Both the position numbers and the translations under genes were made by a program. A DNA stretch of 42,263 nt from Candidatus Vogelbacteria bacterium RIFOXYB1_FULL_42_16 (GTDB lineage: Bacteria; Patescibacteriota; Minisyncoccia; Phycocordibacterales; XYD1-FULL-46-19): NCBI GenBank assembly GCA_001823055.1, contig MHTH01000006.1, forward strand, positions 1 to 42,263, given 5' to 3'. The stretch's first letter is position 1, and the number at the start of each line of letters is the position of its first letter. The notes below the pieces were generated by a model, which ran no database searches, was not told the origin of the DNA, and worked only from the letters and a program-made list of their open reading frames with translations. Below, one piece after another: positions 1 to 7,024 of the stretch.

Positions 1-663
1 TTTGAAATTGAGTCCGGCCAGCTGATCATTGTCATAATAGAGCTGTTCATTGGAAATTAAAATTTTGGCTTCACTGGTGTGACCATAGCTGATTACTCGG
101 GCTTTCAATTTATCGGTCAAGTCTTTGATCACCGGATCATCAAAATTTAAAATCGCCCAGCCCGCTTCGGTCAATGATTTGACTAAAGAAGTTTTTTCTT
201 CCAAATATTGATGTTTGTTTTTAAAAAATTCAATATGAACCGGCACCGCCGGCAAACGGGTCAAAACACCGATATCAATCGGCAACCATTTCACCACATT
301 TTTGATATCGCCCGGCCGATCGGCACCCACTTCCAACACCAACCACTCCGGATATTTTTGACCAGAGATCGCCACCCATAAACCGCGCGCAATAATTTCT
401 AGCCAGCCAAGCGAACTATTCCAAGCACTTTTAGCCCCGATAATAGTCAGAGGTAGACCAAACTCGCTGTTATAACTTTTTTCGCTCTTTCTAACTTGAT
501 ATTTAACCGCTAAAACTTTGGCAATGGCGTCTTTGGTCGAAGTCTTGCCGACACTGCCGGTCACTCCGACCACTTTTGGTTGATAACGTTTGATAATTAG
601 TCGCGCTTCCAAACACAAGATTTTAGCGACAATTTTTTTAGCTAGATTTTTGATTAAAAACAT
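1..663 (-). CDS. murF: UDP-N-acetylmuramoyl-tripeptide--D-alanyl-D-alanine ligase (MurF), 3' end outside window
   Basis: Mur ligase that adds D-Ala-D-Ala to the UDP-MurNAc-tripeptide in the cytoplasm, the last soluble step of peptidoglycan precursor synthesis. I translated 221 codons by hand: the start is MFLIKNLAKKIVAK, followed by the ATP-binding loop VTGSVGKTSTK near residue 35. Further on comes WLVLEVGADRPGDI, the MurF version of the ELGANxPGEI motif, and then VIKDLTDKLKARVISYG. The C-terminal part runs off the left edge. The ATG at 661-663 is 3 nt after the ftsI stop, so it is translationally close to ftsI. The position at the end of mraZ-rsmH-ftsL-ftsI agrees with a dcw cluster. MurE or MurC are less likely because of the VGADRPGDI motif. 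Confidence 0.88.
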   Translation of the reverse strand, partial: MFLIKNLAKKIVAKILCLEARLIIKRYQPKVVGVTGSVGKTSTKDAIAKVLAVKYQVRKSEKSYNSEFGLPLTIIGAKSAWNSSLGWLEIIARGLWVAISGQKYPEWLVLEVGADRPGDIKNVVKWLPIDIGVLTRLPAVPVHIEFFKNKHQYLEEKTSLVKSLTEAGWAILNFDDPVIKDLTDKLKARVISYGHTSEAKILISNEQLYYDNDQLAGLNFK

Positions 664-666
664 ATT

Positions 667-2376
667 TTAGCGATCGGGCAAAACTTGATAATAATTGATC
701 AGAAAACGGTTCAGATTGATAAAAGGATCAGTCAAGGTTTGGGAAGAGTAGGTTGCTCCCTTGGGATAGACTGACATAAAAAAGATCAAAAAACGAGGGT
801 TGGTAGCCGGAAAATAGCCAAAAAAGGAATGCAGGTATCTGTCGTCATAATAACCGCCACTGGTCGTTTTGGCAATTTGAGCCGTACCGGTTTTAGCCGC
901 GATACTATAATGAGACATTTTGACTCGGCCATCGGCCAACTTGGTGTCAACCACTGTCGTCAACATTCGACTGATTTCTCGGCTAGTTTCCGGCTTGAGG
1001 ACATGTCGTTCTACGATGGTACCGATCTCGTCGACTAAAAGATTTTTATAATTTATCTGCTTGACTAAATGCGGACGCACCAATTTTCCACCATTAGCCA
1101 AAACCGACAAGGCGCGAACGGTTTGAATCGGAGTGACAGCAATCCCCTGACCGAAAGACATATTGGCGACTTCCACCTCCCGCGGTTTTTTATCTAAATT
1201 AGTCGTCAAACCGAGCACTTCGTCCGGCAAATCAATACTAGTTTTTTCGCCAAAACCGTAACCATGAAAATAATCGCGTAAATTTTTGGCGCCCAATTTC
1301 AAACCAACAAAAGCCGAGCCGGTATTGAGCGATTGGCTAAGCACTTCTTGCATCGGTATCACTCCGCGCGCCTTGCCGTCAAAATTGCACACTTTTTTGG
1401 TATTAAGAGTAATACAACCGGTATCTTTGTAAGTAGTGCTAGCCGTGACTAAATTTAAATCTAAAGCGGCCGCCATGGTCAATGGTTTGAAAATCGAACC
1501 CATCTCATAAAATTTTTCCACCAACTGATTATTCAAAACGGCAATATCGGTTTGTTTCTCACCCGGATCAAAATTTGGTCGACTGGCCACAGCGTAGATC
1601 TCGCCGGTTTGTGGATTGATAATAATGCCAGTCACCGAATCTGGTTGCCATTTACTGGTATAAGCATCCAATTCCTTTTCTAACATATTTTGTACCAAAG
1701 GTTCGATGGTCAAAACAATATCACCGGCCTGACCAACAGTTTTGCTTTTAACCGCCCGATTAAAATCGGAAAATAACTCGGCAAAGAAATTGACAAACAG
1801 GCCGTCACGATTGCGCGACAAAACCGATTCATATTGTTTTTCCAAACCGTAACGGCCATTATAGACATCACCTTTGTAACCTAAAAAGCCAATCGCATGA
1901 GAAGCGTTTCGGCCAGCCGGATAAAAACGCCATTTTTGTTTAAAAACACTGACGCCGGTAATTTTGGCTTGCTTGATTTTATCGGCCACTGTTTTGTCGA
2001 CATGAGTAGCAACTTCTTCGTAGGGATCGGTCTGATCCGCCACTTGGGCTAAAAATTTAACCTGATCCAAAGTCGGCAAAAAAACCGTTAATTTTTGCCA
2101 AGCGATTTCGGGATTGGTTATTTGTTGCGGATTGACAGCAACAATAAAACCGGTTTTCAAAGTCGCCGCCGACACTTGGACACCATCTTTGGTGGTGAAA
2201 AAAATCGAACCGCGATCAAATAGATTATTGGCTGGACGCAAATATTGATTGTCGGCCCTTTCGGTATAATCACTGCCATGAACAATCTGCAGATAAAACA
2301 AACGTGAAGCAAACAACAAAGCCACAACAATAAAAAACAGAGCGACAATTTTTATGCGAATAGAAAAATCTTTCAT
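667..2376 (-). CDS. ftsI: Class B penicillin-binding protein, FtsI/PBP3-like transpeptidase
   Basis: Peptidoglycan D,D-transpeptidase for septal wall synthesis, anchored in the inner membrane. The 569-aa product has one N-terminal membrane segment (about residues 9-28) and a PBP dimerisation region. Its transpeptidase domain shows all three catalytic motifs: SxxK at S294-K297 (GSIFKP), SxN at S349-N351 (SLNTG) and KTG at K495-G497 (AKTGTAQ). The position after mraZ, rsmH and ftsL points to FtsI rather than the elongation PBP2, and a separate PBP2 sits in the mre cluster at 7025-8716. It is followed 3 nt later by murF and preceded by ftsL with a 9-nt gap. No PASTA domains are seen. Confidence 0.92.
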   Translation of the reverse strand: MKDFSIRIKIVALFFIVVALLFASRLFYLQIVHGSDYTERADNQYLRPANNLFDRGSIFFTTKDGVQVSAATLKTGFIVAVNPQQITNPEIAWQKLTVFLPTLDQVKFLAQVADQTDPYEEVATHVDKTVADKIKQAKITGVSVFKQKWRFYPAGRNASHAIGFLGYKGDVYNGRYGLEKQYESVLSRNRDGLFVNFFAELFSDFNRAVKSKTVGQAGDIVLTIEPLVQNMLEKELDAYTSKWQPDSVTGIIINPQTGEIYAVASRPNFDPGEKQTDIAVLNNQLVEKFYEMGSIFKPLTMAAALDLNLVTASTTYKDTGCITLNTKKVCNFDGKARGVIPMQEVLSQSLNTGSAFVGLKLGAKNLRDYFHGYGFGEKTSIDLPDEVLGLTTNLDKKPREVEVANMSFGQGIAVTPIQTVRALSVLANGGKLVRPHLVKQINYKNLLVDEIGTIVERHVLKPETSREISRMLTTVVDTKLADGRVKMSHYSIAAKTGTAQIAKTTSGGYYDDRYLHSFFGYFPATNPRFLIFFMSVYPKGATYSSQTLTDPFINLNRFLINYYQVLPDR

Positions 2377-2385
2377 TACAACCTT

Positions 2386-2718
2386 TTAGCGCAAAGACAG
2401 GGCCGGTTCTTGATTTTGCAATTTCGGACGATAAGCAAAGGTGCTGTCTTTGGGCGCCTCAATAAAACCATGAGCTAAAACAAAAGGCAGATCAATCGCC
2501 GATTGGGCCGAGAGATATTCTGTTTCCAGCAAAGCTAGTTCTGATTCGATTTGCGAGCCACCGTCTTCGGCGTCGGATCGAGCATTGACCAAAAAAACCG
2601 TCGTATTGACCAAATAAATATAAGCCACACCTAAAACCAAAAACAAAACTACCATGGCGGTAATAAAATTACTGCCATTCATATCATGATAATTAATGTT
2701 TAAAGTTTTGGTGTTCAT
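2386..2718 (-). CDS. ftsL: FtsL-like cell division protein
   Basis: A 110-aa bitopic membrane protein with a short cytoplasmic N-terminus, one hydrophobic segment (about residues 18-37, FITAMVVLFLVLGVAYIYLV) and an extracytoplasmic region of moderate coiled-coil character (SQIESELALLETEYLSAQ). FtsL proteins have this architecture and are poorly conserved, so the assignment rests mainly on position between rsmH and ftsI. Its expected role is to join FtsB/FtsQ in the divisome and help activate FtsWI. No separate FtsB or FtsQ is visible in the window. Confidence 0.7.
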   Translation of the reverse strand: MNTKTLNINYHDMNGSNFITAMVVLFLVLGVAYIYLVNTTVFLVNARSDAEDGGSQIESELALLETEYLSAQSAIDLPFVLAHGFIEAPKDSTFAYRPKLQNQEPALSLR

Positions 2719-2744
2719 TTTTTATTTTATCGATGATAAAAAAA

Positions 2745-3641
2745 TTAAAGTTTTTTGATGACCCGCAATTGAGCGCTTCGCGACCGAGGATTGGCCAACT
2801 CTTCAGTCCGATCCGGTTTGATCGCTTTTTTCGTCAGTAATTTTCCTTCGCCGGCAACAACTTTGGTTTTTAACCAATCTTTAACCAATCGGGCTTCCAG
2901 ACTATGAAAACTGATAACCGCCAATCGTCCACCGGAGTTTAAATGGCCCCAAATCTGTGGTAAAACCGCCTGTAAAGCGCCTAGCTCGTCGTTGACAGCG
3001 ATCCGCAAGGCCTGAAAAGTCTTGGTGGCTGGATGGATTTTCCGTCGGCGATACCAGATAGGCACCGCGCCCTCAATGATCGTTACTAATTGGCCAGTAG
3101 TAATAATTTCCTTAGCGGTGCGATAGTCGACGATGGCCTTGGCAATCCGGCGAGAAAAATGTTCTTCGCCAAAACCGTAGATAATATCGGCCAAACTGGT
3201 CTCACTCCAGCTATTAACCGCGTCTTTAGCGGTCACGAGTTGACCAAGAGTGTCATCGTTGGCTAAAGTCATCGAGAGAGGCTCGTCACGTAAAAAAGAA
3301 AACCCTCGACCGGATGATTCTAATTGATCAGAACTAAAACCCAAATCCAGCAAGACCGCGTCAATTTTTTTTACTTTCAGTTGATCTAAAATTTGATCAA
3401 AATAACGAAAATTATTTTTGACCACTTTGACCGGACAAGGACAAGTTTGCAGGTTGTGTTCCGCTTTTTTTACCGCTTCGCTGTCAGCATCAATTCCCAC
3501 CACCAGACCGGTTGAGCCCAGCAGTGGACAAAGAGCAATCGTGTGACCACCAGCATTGATAGTGCCATCAACAAAGACTTCGCCAGCTTGGAGATTTAAA
3601 TACTCAATTGTTGGTTTTAAAAGAACAGGGATATGGGCCAT
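2745..3641 (-). CDS. rsmH: 16S rRNA (cytosine-1402-N4)-methyltransferase RsmH
   Basis: SAM-dependent methyltransferase that makes N4-methylcytosine 1402 in the 16S rRNA decoding centre. The 298-aa protein has the family start MAHIPVLLKPTIEYL, the SAM-binding region VDGTINAGGHTIALC, the motif VLLDLGFSSDQLESSGRGFS, and the C-terminal VISFHSLEARLVKDW followed by NPRSRSAQLRVIKKL. Length and motif order are normal. It lies 2 nt after the mraZ stop, the usual mraZ-rsmH pairing of dcw clusters, and is probably co-transcribed from the MraZ-controlled promoter. Confidence 0.95.
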   Translation of the reverse strand: MAHIPVLLKPTIEYLNLQAGEVFVDGTINAGGHTIALCPLLGSTGLVVGIDADSEAVKKAEHNLQTCPCPVKVVKNNFRYFDQILDQLKVKKIDAVLLDLGFSSDQLESSGRGFSFLRDEPLSMTLANDDTLGQLVTAKDAVNSWSETSLADIIYGFGEEHFSRRIAKAIVDYRTAKEIITTGQLVTIIEGAVPIWYRRRKIHPATKTFQALRIAVNDELGALQAVLPQIWGHLNSGGRLAVISFHSLEARLVKDWLKTKVVAGEGKLLTKKAIKPDRTEELANPRSRSAQLRVIKKL

Positions 3642-3643
3642 TT

Positions 3644-4078
3644 TTAAAACATTCCTAGGTCGCCCATTTTCTCGGCCAAAACATCAGCTTGACCTTCTAT
3701 TCGCTTCGTATTGTCAGACCATTTGGCTTCATCCCAGATTTCCAGACGACGACTGACGCCGATGACCACCACCTTGGCGCCCAATTCAGCGAAATTTTTT
3801 AAAAAGTCCGGAATCAAGATTCGACCCAAACTGTCGATTTCGGTCTCGACCGCACCGGCAAAAACAAAACGATTCAAGTCGCGTGAGTCTATTCGTCCAA
3901 CCGGCATTTTTTCCAATTCTTCTGTAAACCGTTGCCACTCTTTGAGTGGGTGGACGAAGAGACATTTGTCAAAACCGCGACTAACAATCACTTTTTTACC
4001 CAACTCCTTGCGAAAACCGGCGGGCACAGAAACCCTCTTTTTTTCATCTAGATTGTGTCTGTATTCGCCGATTAACAT
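3644..4078 (-). CDS. mraZ: Transcriptional regulator MraZ
   Basis: DNA-binding AbrB-like (SpoVT/MraZ fold) protein that controls the dcw operon. I chose the internal ATG at 4076-4078, giving 144 aa, because the protein then begins MLIGEYRHNLDEKKRVSVPAGF. That is the canonical MraZ start, and family length is about 140-150 aa. A longer in-frame reading to 4168 would run through the operator and the predicted promoter. Two MraZ half-domains are recognisable: RHNLDEKKRVSVPAGFRKEL and, later, ETEIDSLGRILIPDFLKNFAEL. The four GTGG repeats just upstream are the expected autoregulatory target. Confidence 0.92.
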   Translation of the reverse strand: MLIGEYRHNLDEKKRVSVPAGFRKELGKKVIVSRGFDKCLFVHPLKEWQRFTEELEKMPVGRIDSRDLNRFVFAGAVETEIDSLGRILIPDFLKNFAELGAKVVVIGVSRRLEIWDEAKWSDNTKRIEGQADVLAEKMGDLGMF

Positions 4079-4120
4079 AAGTTGTTGGCAGAGGGAAAAA
4101 GACTGCCCAAAATCTTTCTC

Positions 4121-4165
4121 CCACTTTTTACCACTGCATATACATTTTACTCCACTTTCCCCCAC
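4121..4165 (-). promoter_or_regulatory. MraZ operator: four GTGG-type 10-bp repeats
   Basis: On the minus strand four copies of a GTGGNNNAAA-like decamer are present: GTGGGGGAAA and GTGGAGTAAA in tandem (4165-4146), then GTGGTAAAAA and GTGGGAGAAA in tandem (4134-4115). The GTGG cores start 10, 21 and 10 bp apart, so all lie on one DNA face. Known MraZ boxes are direct repeats of GTGGG or AAAGTG type just upstream of mraZ. The block ends 43 nt before the mraZ ATG and overlaps the predicted promoter. Confidence 0.85.
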
Positions 4166-4173
4166 CAAAGCAA
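4144..4173 (-). promoter_or_regulatory. Predicted mraZ/dcw promoter
   Basis: Minus strand: TTGCTT (4173-4168), 18-bp spacer, TAAAAT (4149-4144). The spacer contains the first pair of GTGG repeats and the -10 overlaps the second repeat, so MraZ binding would occlude RNA polymerase. Leader length is about 60 nt. Consensus match is good but the start site is unproven. Confidence 0.55.
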
Positions 4174-4212
4174 ACTCAAACTGTGGACAACTAGGTAGTA
4201 GATTTTAGACTC

Positions 4213-4350
4213 TTAAATTATAAAACTCGTTGAGGCAGAAACTTTTTAGGGGGTCGTGAGGCTGACGAGCTGAACGCTTCAGGATTTTCTAAGCTTCAGA
4301 AAATCCGTACCCTAAAAAGTTTGCTGGTGAGAAAGAGTTTTATAATTTAA
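4213..4350. repeat. Long hairpin element R1 (first copy of the R1/R2 family)
   Basis: An imperfect inverted repeat of 138 nt. The perfect 16-bp outer arms are TTAAATTATAAAACTC (4213-4228) and its complement (4335-4350). After an internal loop come perfect 13-bp arms AAACTTTTTAGGG (4239-4251) and CCCTAAAAAGTTT (4310-4322). Inside there is a smaller hairpin with arms GGATTTTCT and AGAAAATCC around loop AAGCTTC. The unpaired segments GGTCGT and ATCCGTA also occur in the second copy (27965-28237). No T-tract follows on either strand, so it is not a simple terminator. It fills most of the 331-nt gap between mraZ and the next gene. Confidence 0.8.
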
Positions 4351-4359
4351 AAAGCAACG

Positions 4360-4394
4360 AAAAACCCGCTGGAACGCAAAAGCGTTCCAGCGGG
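4360..4394 (-). terminator. Rho-independent terminator of the 4410-4928 gene
   Basis: Perfect 13-bp stem, CCCGCTGGAACGC (minus strand 4394-4382), loop TTTT, then GCGTTCCAGCGGG (4377-4365), followed directly by TTTTT. It lies 15 nt past the stop of the minus-strand gene. Confidence 0.9.
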
Positions 4395-4409
4395 AATCAA
4401 AGAGAAGAT

Positions 4410-4928
4410 CTAGGCGACCTGCTCTTTCACAAACAACATCGGCCGTCGGTCTTTGACATGATACTCCTCGTGGACAGAATGGACATCCAGATAATGCCGG
4501 CCCTTGCACGGTTCGATCGCCAGATGTTGGCCATGAGTCGGATCTTCGAGGACGACCACGGTATAATCATCCAAAACGATGCGTTCATTACTGTCGGAAA
4601 GCAGGAGGCCGGCCTTTTCTAGAAAAAGTCGGATGCCAACCTCAAATGGGCAGGGAACCAGTCCGTAGAGACGATGGACGAATTTCAAGAAATTCTGGAA
4701 GAGAATGTTTTCGGCATACTCTAACGTTGTCTTCAGTTCTGGCACCAAACAGACTACTTTCAAACCTCGTTGCGAGTTTGGCGTCGCATCGTCAAGACCG
4801 CGCCGTTCGATCAACTCCCAAACCCGTGGAGTGATCTGACTACCAGTCCGTTCCAACAAACTGATAACCACACTTTTCTCCTGATCGCCGACATTCAAGA
4901 CCTGCTGACCAACCACTTTTATGTTCAT
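4410..4928 (-). CDS. Hypothetical orphan protein with strong ribosome binding site
   Basis: I do not recognise this 172-aa protein. The start MNIKVVGQQVLNVGDQEK at 4928 is chosen because the minus strand has AAAGGAGG nine nt upstream; an upstream in-frame ATG at 4988 lacks such a signal. The product is soluble and mixed alpha/beta (VVISLLERTGSQITPRVWELIERRG, then ENILFQNFLKFVHRLYGL), with no membrane segment. It is a single-gene unit with its own terminator, and its GC content looks higher and less A-tract-rich than its neighbours. It resembles the 13394-14395 and 35631-36044 genes in having this SD and a private terminator. Confidence 0.75.
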   Translation of the reverse strand: MNIKVVGQQVLNVGDQEKSVVISLLERTGSQITPRVWELIERRGLDDATPNSQRGLKVVCLVPELKTTLEYAENILFQNFLKFVHRLYGLVPCPFEVGIRLFLEKAGLLLSDSNERIVLDDYTVVVLEDPTHGQHLAIEPCKGRHYLDVHSVHEEYHVKDRRPMLFVKEQVA

Positions 4929-5025
4929 GATCCAAAACCTCCTTTGTTTGTAATCAAGATCGATTCTATCTTTATTTATACTCCCCAAAATTAGCCTTGT
5001 ATAGTGGACAATTGGCGCGTGATTT

Positions 5026-6501
5026 TTAGCTCAAATTTTCATTACCCTTCGGCCTCATCAGTGGAAAAATCTGAGTTTCGCGAGCCGGTTTATCACATAA
5101 AAAAGAAAAGAGACGTTCACTGACACCAAAACCAAAAGTTGGTGGCATCCCATACTCCAACGCCTCAACAAATTCATAATCATACCTCTGGGCTTCCTCA
5201 TCGCCCGCTTCCCGCAACTTGGCTTGGTCAGCAAAGCGACCGGCTTGGTCGAGCGGATCATTCAACTCACTAAAACCTTTACCATTTTCCGAACCGGCGA
5301 TAATCACTTGAAAACGTTCTACTAGCGCCGGATTTTCAGCCTGACGCTTGGCCAGCGGTTCCATGGTGACCGGCACATTAATCAAAAAACCCGGTCCGGC
5401 GATCTGTTTGCGACAATATTTCCAGAGATTATCGATCGCTCGAGTGAGATTAAAACCTTTTTGATCATAAACAATTCCTAATTCGCGCAATTTATTTTCC
5501 ATTACCCCTAAATCGGCCGATAAGATATCAATGTCAGTTTGCTCTTTGATGATGGCAACAAAATCGTAAGTCTCCCAATCCTTACTCAAATCAACTTCAA
5601 AACCGCGGATGGTAAATTTTTGGGTGCCAAAAGTCTTTTCAGCCACAAAACGATAAAGTTCTCGGACCAATTCCATCCCCTCCCGATAGTCAGAATAAGC
5701 GGAGTAAAATTCCAAAGCGGTATAATCCTGCAAATGTTCGGCGTCCATCCCCTCATTGCGAAATACTCGGCCAATCTCAAAAGTCTTGGGCAAACCGGCC
5801 ACCATTAATTTTTTCTGCCATAATTCACCGGTCGAAATGCGCAGGTAAACATCTAGATCCAGAGCATTGTGATGAGTAATAAAGGGTCGAGCTTCGGCGC
5901 CACCGGGGGTGTTTTCCAAAATCGGCGTATCCACTTCTAAAAAACCTTTGATCAACAAAAATTCGCGCATCGCTTGCCAAAATTGACTACGTTTGACTAT
6001 CAGCTGACGAGTCTCGTCATTGAGTAAAATATCCAAATAACGTTTGCGTAATCTTTCCTCGACATCTTGCAAACCAGCCCATTTGTCCGGTAGAGGATGT
6101 AAACTCTTGGCCAGAATCCGCCAACTGTCACCCTCGATTGTCTTTTCTCCTCGTTTGGTAATAAAAAAGGTGCCAGTCACTTCCACAAAATCACCGATAT
6201 CGATAGTATCGACAAATAAATCAAAAGTTTCGCCCAAGCTTTCTTTTTTCAATAAGGCCTGTAAACGAGCTGAGCCATCAAACAAATCAAAAAAAGCCAA
6301 TGCGCCCTGAATCCGAAGCGACATCACTCTCCCCCCAACAGTTTTTTTATCACCCGCCGTCGCCAATTTTTCAAAATCAGCCACAACGGTTTGTAAATCT
6401 AAATCAAGATGGCTTTGAGCCGGCCACGGTTCCTGACCAGCCTGCTTGAGCAAAGCCAGTTTTTTTAGCCTTTCGGCCCTAAGTTCTGGGAGAGAAGCCA
6501 T
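5026..6501 (-). CDS. lysS: Lysyl-tRNA synthetase, class II
   Basis: Charges tRNA-Lys with lysine using ATP, in the cytoplasm. The 491-aa protein has the usual class II LysRS order. First comes the N-terminal OB-fold anticodon domain (about 55-150, including VGGRVMSLRIQGALAFFDL). Motif 1 lies around EVDTPILENTPGGAEARPF, motif 2 is FEIGRVFRNEGMDAEHLQDYTALEFY, and motif 3 is near GMPPTFGFGVSERLFSFL. The length is normal. It is 18 nt downstream of greA, a common pairing, and is the last gene of the minus-strand run that starts at proS. Confidence 0.96.
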   Translation of the reverse strand: MASLPELRAERLKKLALLKQAGQEPWPAQSHLDLDLQTVVADFEKLATAGDKKTVGGRVMSLRIQGALAFFDLFDGSARLQALLKKESLGETFDLFVDTIDIGDFVEVTGTFFITKRGEKTIEGDSWRILAKSLHPLPDKWAGLQDVEERLRKRYLDILLNDETRQLIVKRSQFWQAMREFLLIKGFLEVDTPILENTPGGAEARPFITHHNALDLDVYLRISTGELWQKKLMVAGLPKTFEIGRVFRNEGMDAEHLQDYTALEFYSAYSDYREGMELVRELYRFVAEKTFGTQKFTIRGFEVDLSKDWETYDFVAIIKEQTDIDILSADLGVMENKLRELGIVYDQKGFNLTRAIDNLWKYCRKQIAGPGFLINVPVTMEPLAKRQAENPALVERFQVIIAGSENGKGFSELNDPLDQAGRFADQAKLREAGDEEAQRYDYEFVEALEYGMPPTFGFGVSERLFSFLCDKPARETQIFPLMRPKGNENLS

Positions 6502-6519
6502 GTTTATTAAATTTAAATC

Positions 6520-6981
6520 TTATTTAACTTCTAGAACCGAGTAATTGACTAGTCCGCGCGGAGTGGACACGGTGACCTTGTCGCCCTTGCTCGAACCGAG
6601 AAGAGCCTCGCCAATCGGTGACTGATGAGAAATTTTACCACTCGCCATATCGGCGTCTTCGGAACCGACAATCATATATTCGGAAGATTCTCCTCCTTCT
6701 TTTTTAACGACCACTTTTGAGCCAACTTGGACCTTGCTACCATGATGTTCAGAAACAATTTCAGCACTTTTGAGCATCTCTTCAATTGTCGCAATACGAT
6801 CTTCAATATCGGCTTGTTTATCACGCGCTTCGTGATATTCGGCATTTTCCGACAAATCGCCCAAGGATTTGGCAAACTCGAGAGTCTCGGCCACCTCCTT
6901 TCTTTCTATCATTTTTAAATGTTCCAACTCGGTCTTTAACTCGTCGTATTTTTCACGACTAAGATATTGTTTATTATCCAT
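6520..6981 (-). CDS. greA: Transcript cleavage factor GreA
   Basis: Binds in the secondary channel of RNA polymerase and stimulates cleavage of backtracked RNA. The 153-aa protein has the N-terminal coiled-coil start YLSREKYDELKTELEHLKMIERKEVAETLEFAKSLGDLSENAEYHEARDKQ (two stretches of one domain), with the acidic tip in GDLSENAEY. The FKBP-like C-terminal domain includes ISHQSPIGEALLGSSKGDKVTV. Its own promoter sits at 6991-7018, leaving only a few nt of leader. Confidence 0.96.
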   Translation of the reverse strand: MDNKQYLSREKYDELKTELEHLKMIERKEVAETLEFAKSLGDLSENAEYHEARDKQADIEDRIATIEEMLKSAEIVSEHHGSKVQVGSKVVVKKEGGESSEYMIVGSEDADMASGKISHQSPIGEALLGSSKGDKVTVSTPRGLVNYSVLEVK

Positions 6982-6990
6982 ATGGGCCTT

Positions 6991-7018
6991 ATTTTACACG
7001 ATTTAAGATAACAGGCAA
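6991..7018 (-). promoter_or_regulatory. Predicted greA promoter (leaderless)
   Basis: Minus strand: TTGCCT (7018-7013), 16-bp spacer, TAAAAT (6996-6991), then AAGGCCCAT and the ATG at 6981. The expected start is within 2-4 nt of the start codon. The stretch from the -10 to the ATG closely matches the one before proS. Confidence 0.6.
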
Positions 7019-7024
7019 GATACC

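Noticed and set aside
4079-4168. Longer MraZ starting at 4168
   Set aside because: The extra 30 residues lie over the MraZ operator and promoter and do not match the family start, which is at MLIGEYRHNLDEKKR.
3711-4208. Plus-strand reading frame opposite mraZ
   Set aside because: It is antisense to a well-conserved gene, has no promoter or SD, and its composition follows the complementary codons of mraZ.
4213-4350. R1 (and R2) as ordinary rho-independent terminators
   Set aside because: Neither strand has a T-tract after the outer stem, the arms are interrupted by conserved internal loops, and R1 comes after an excellent separate terminator at 4360-4394.
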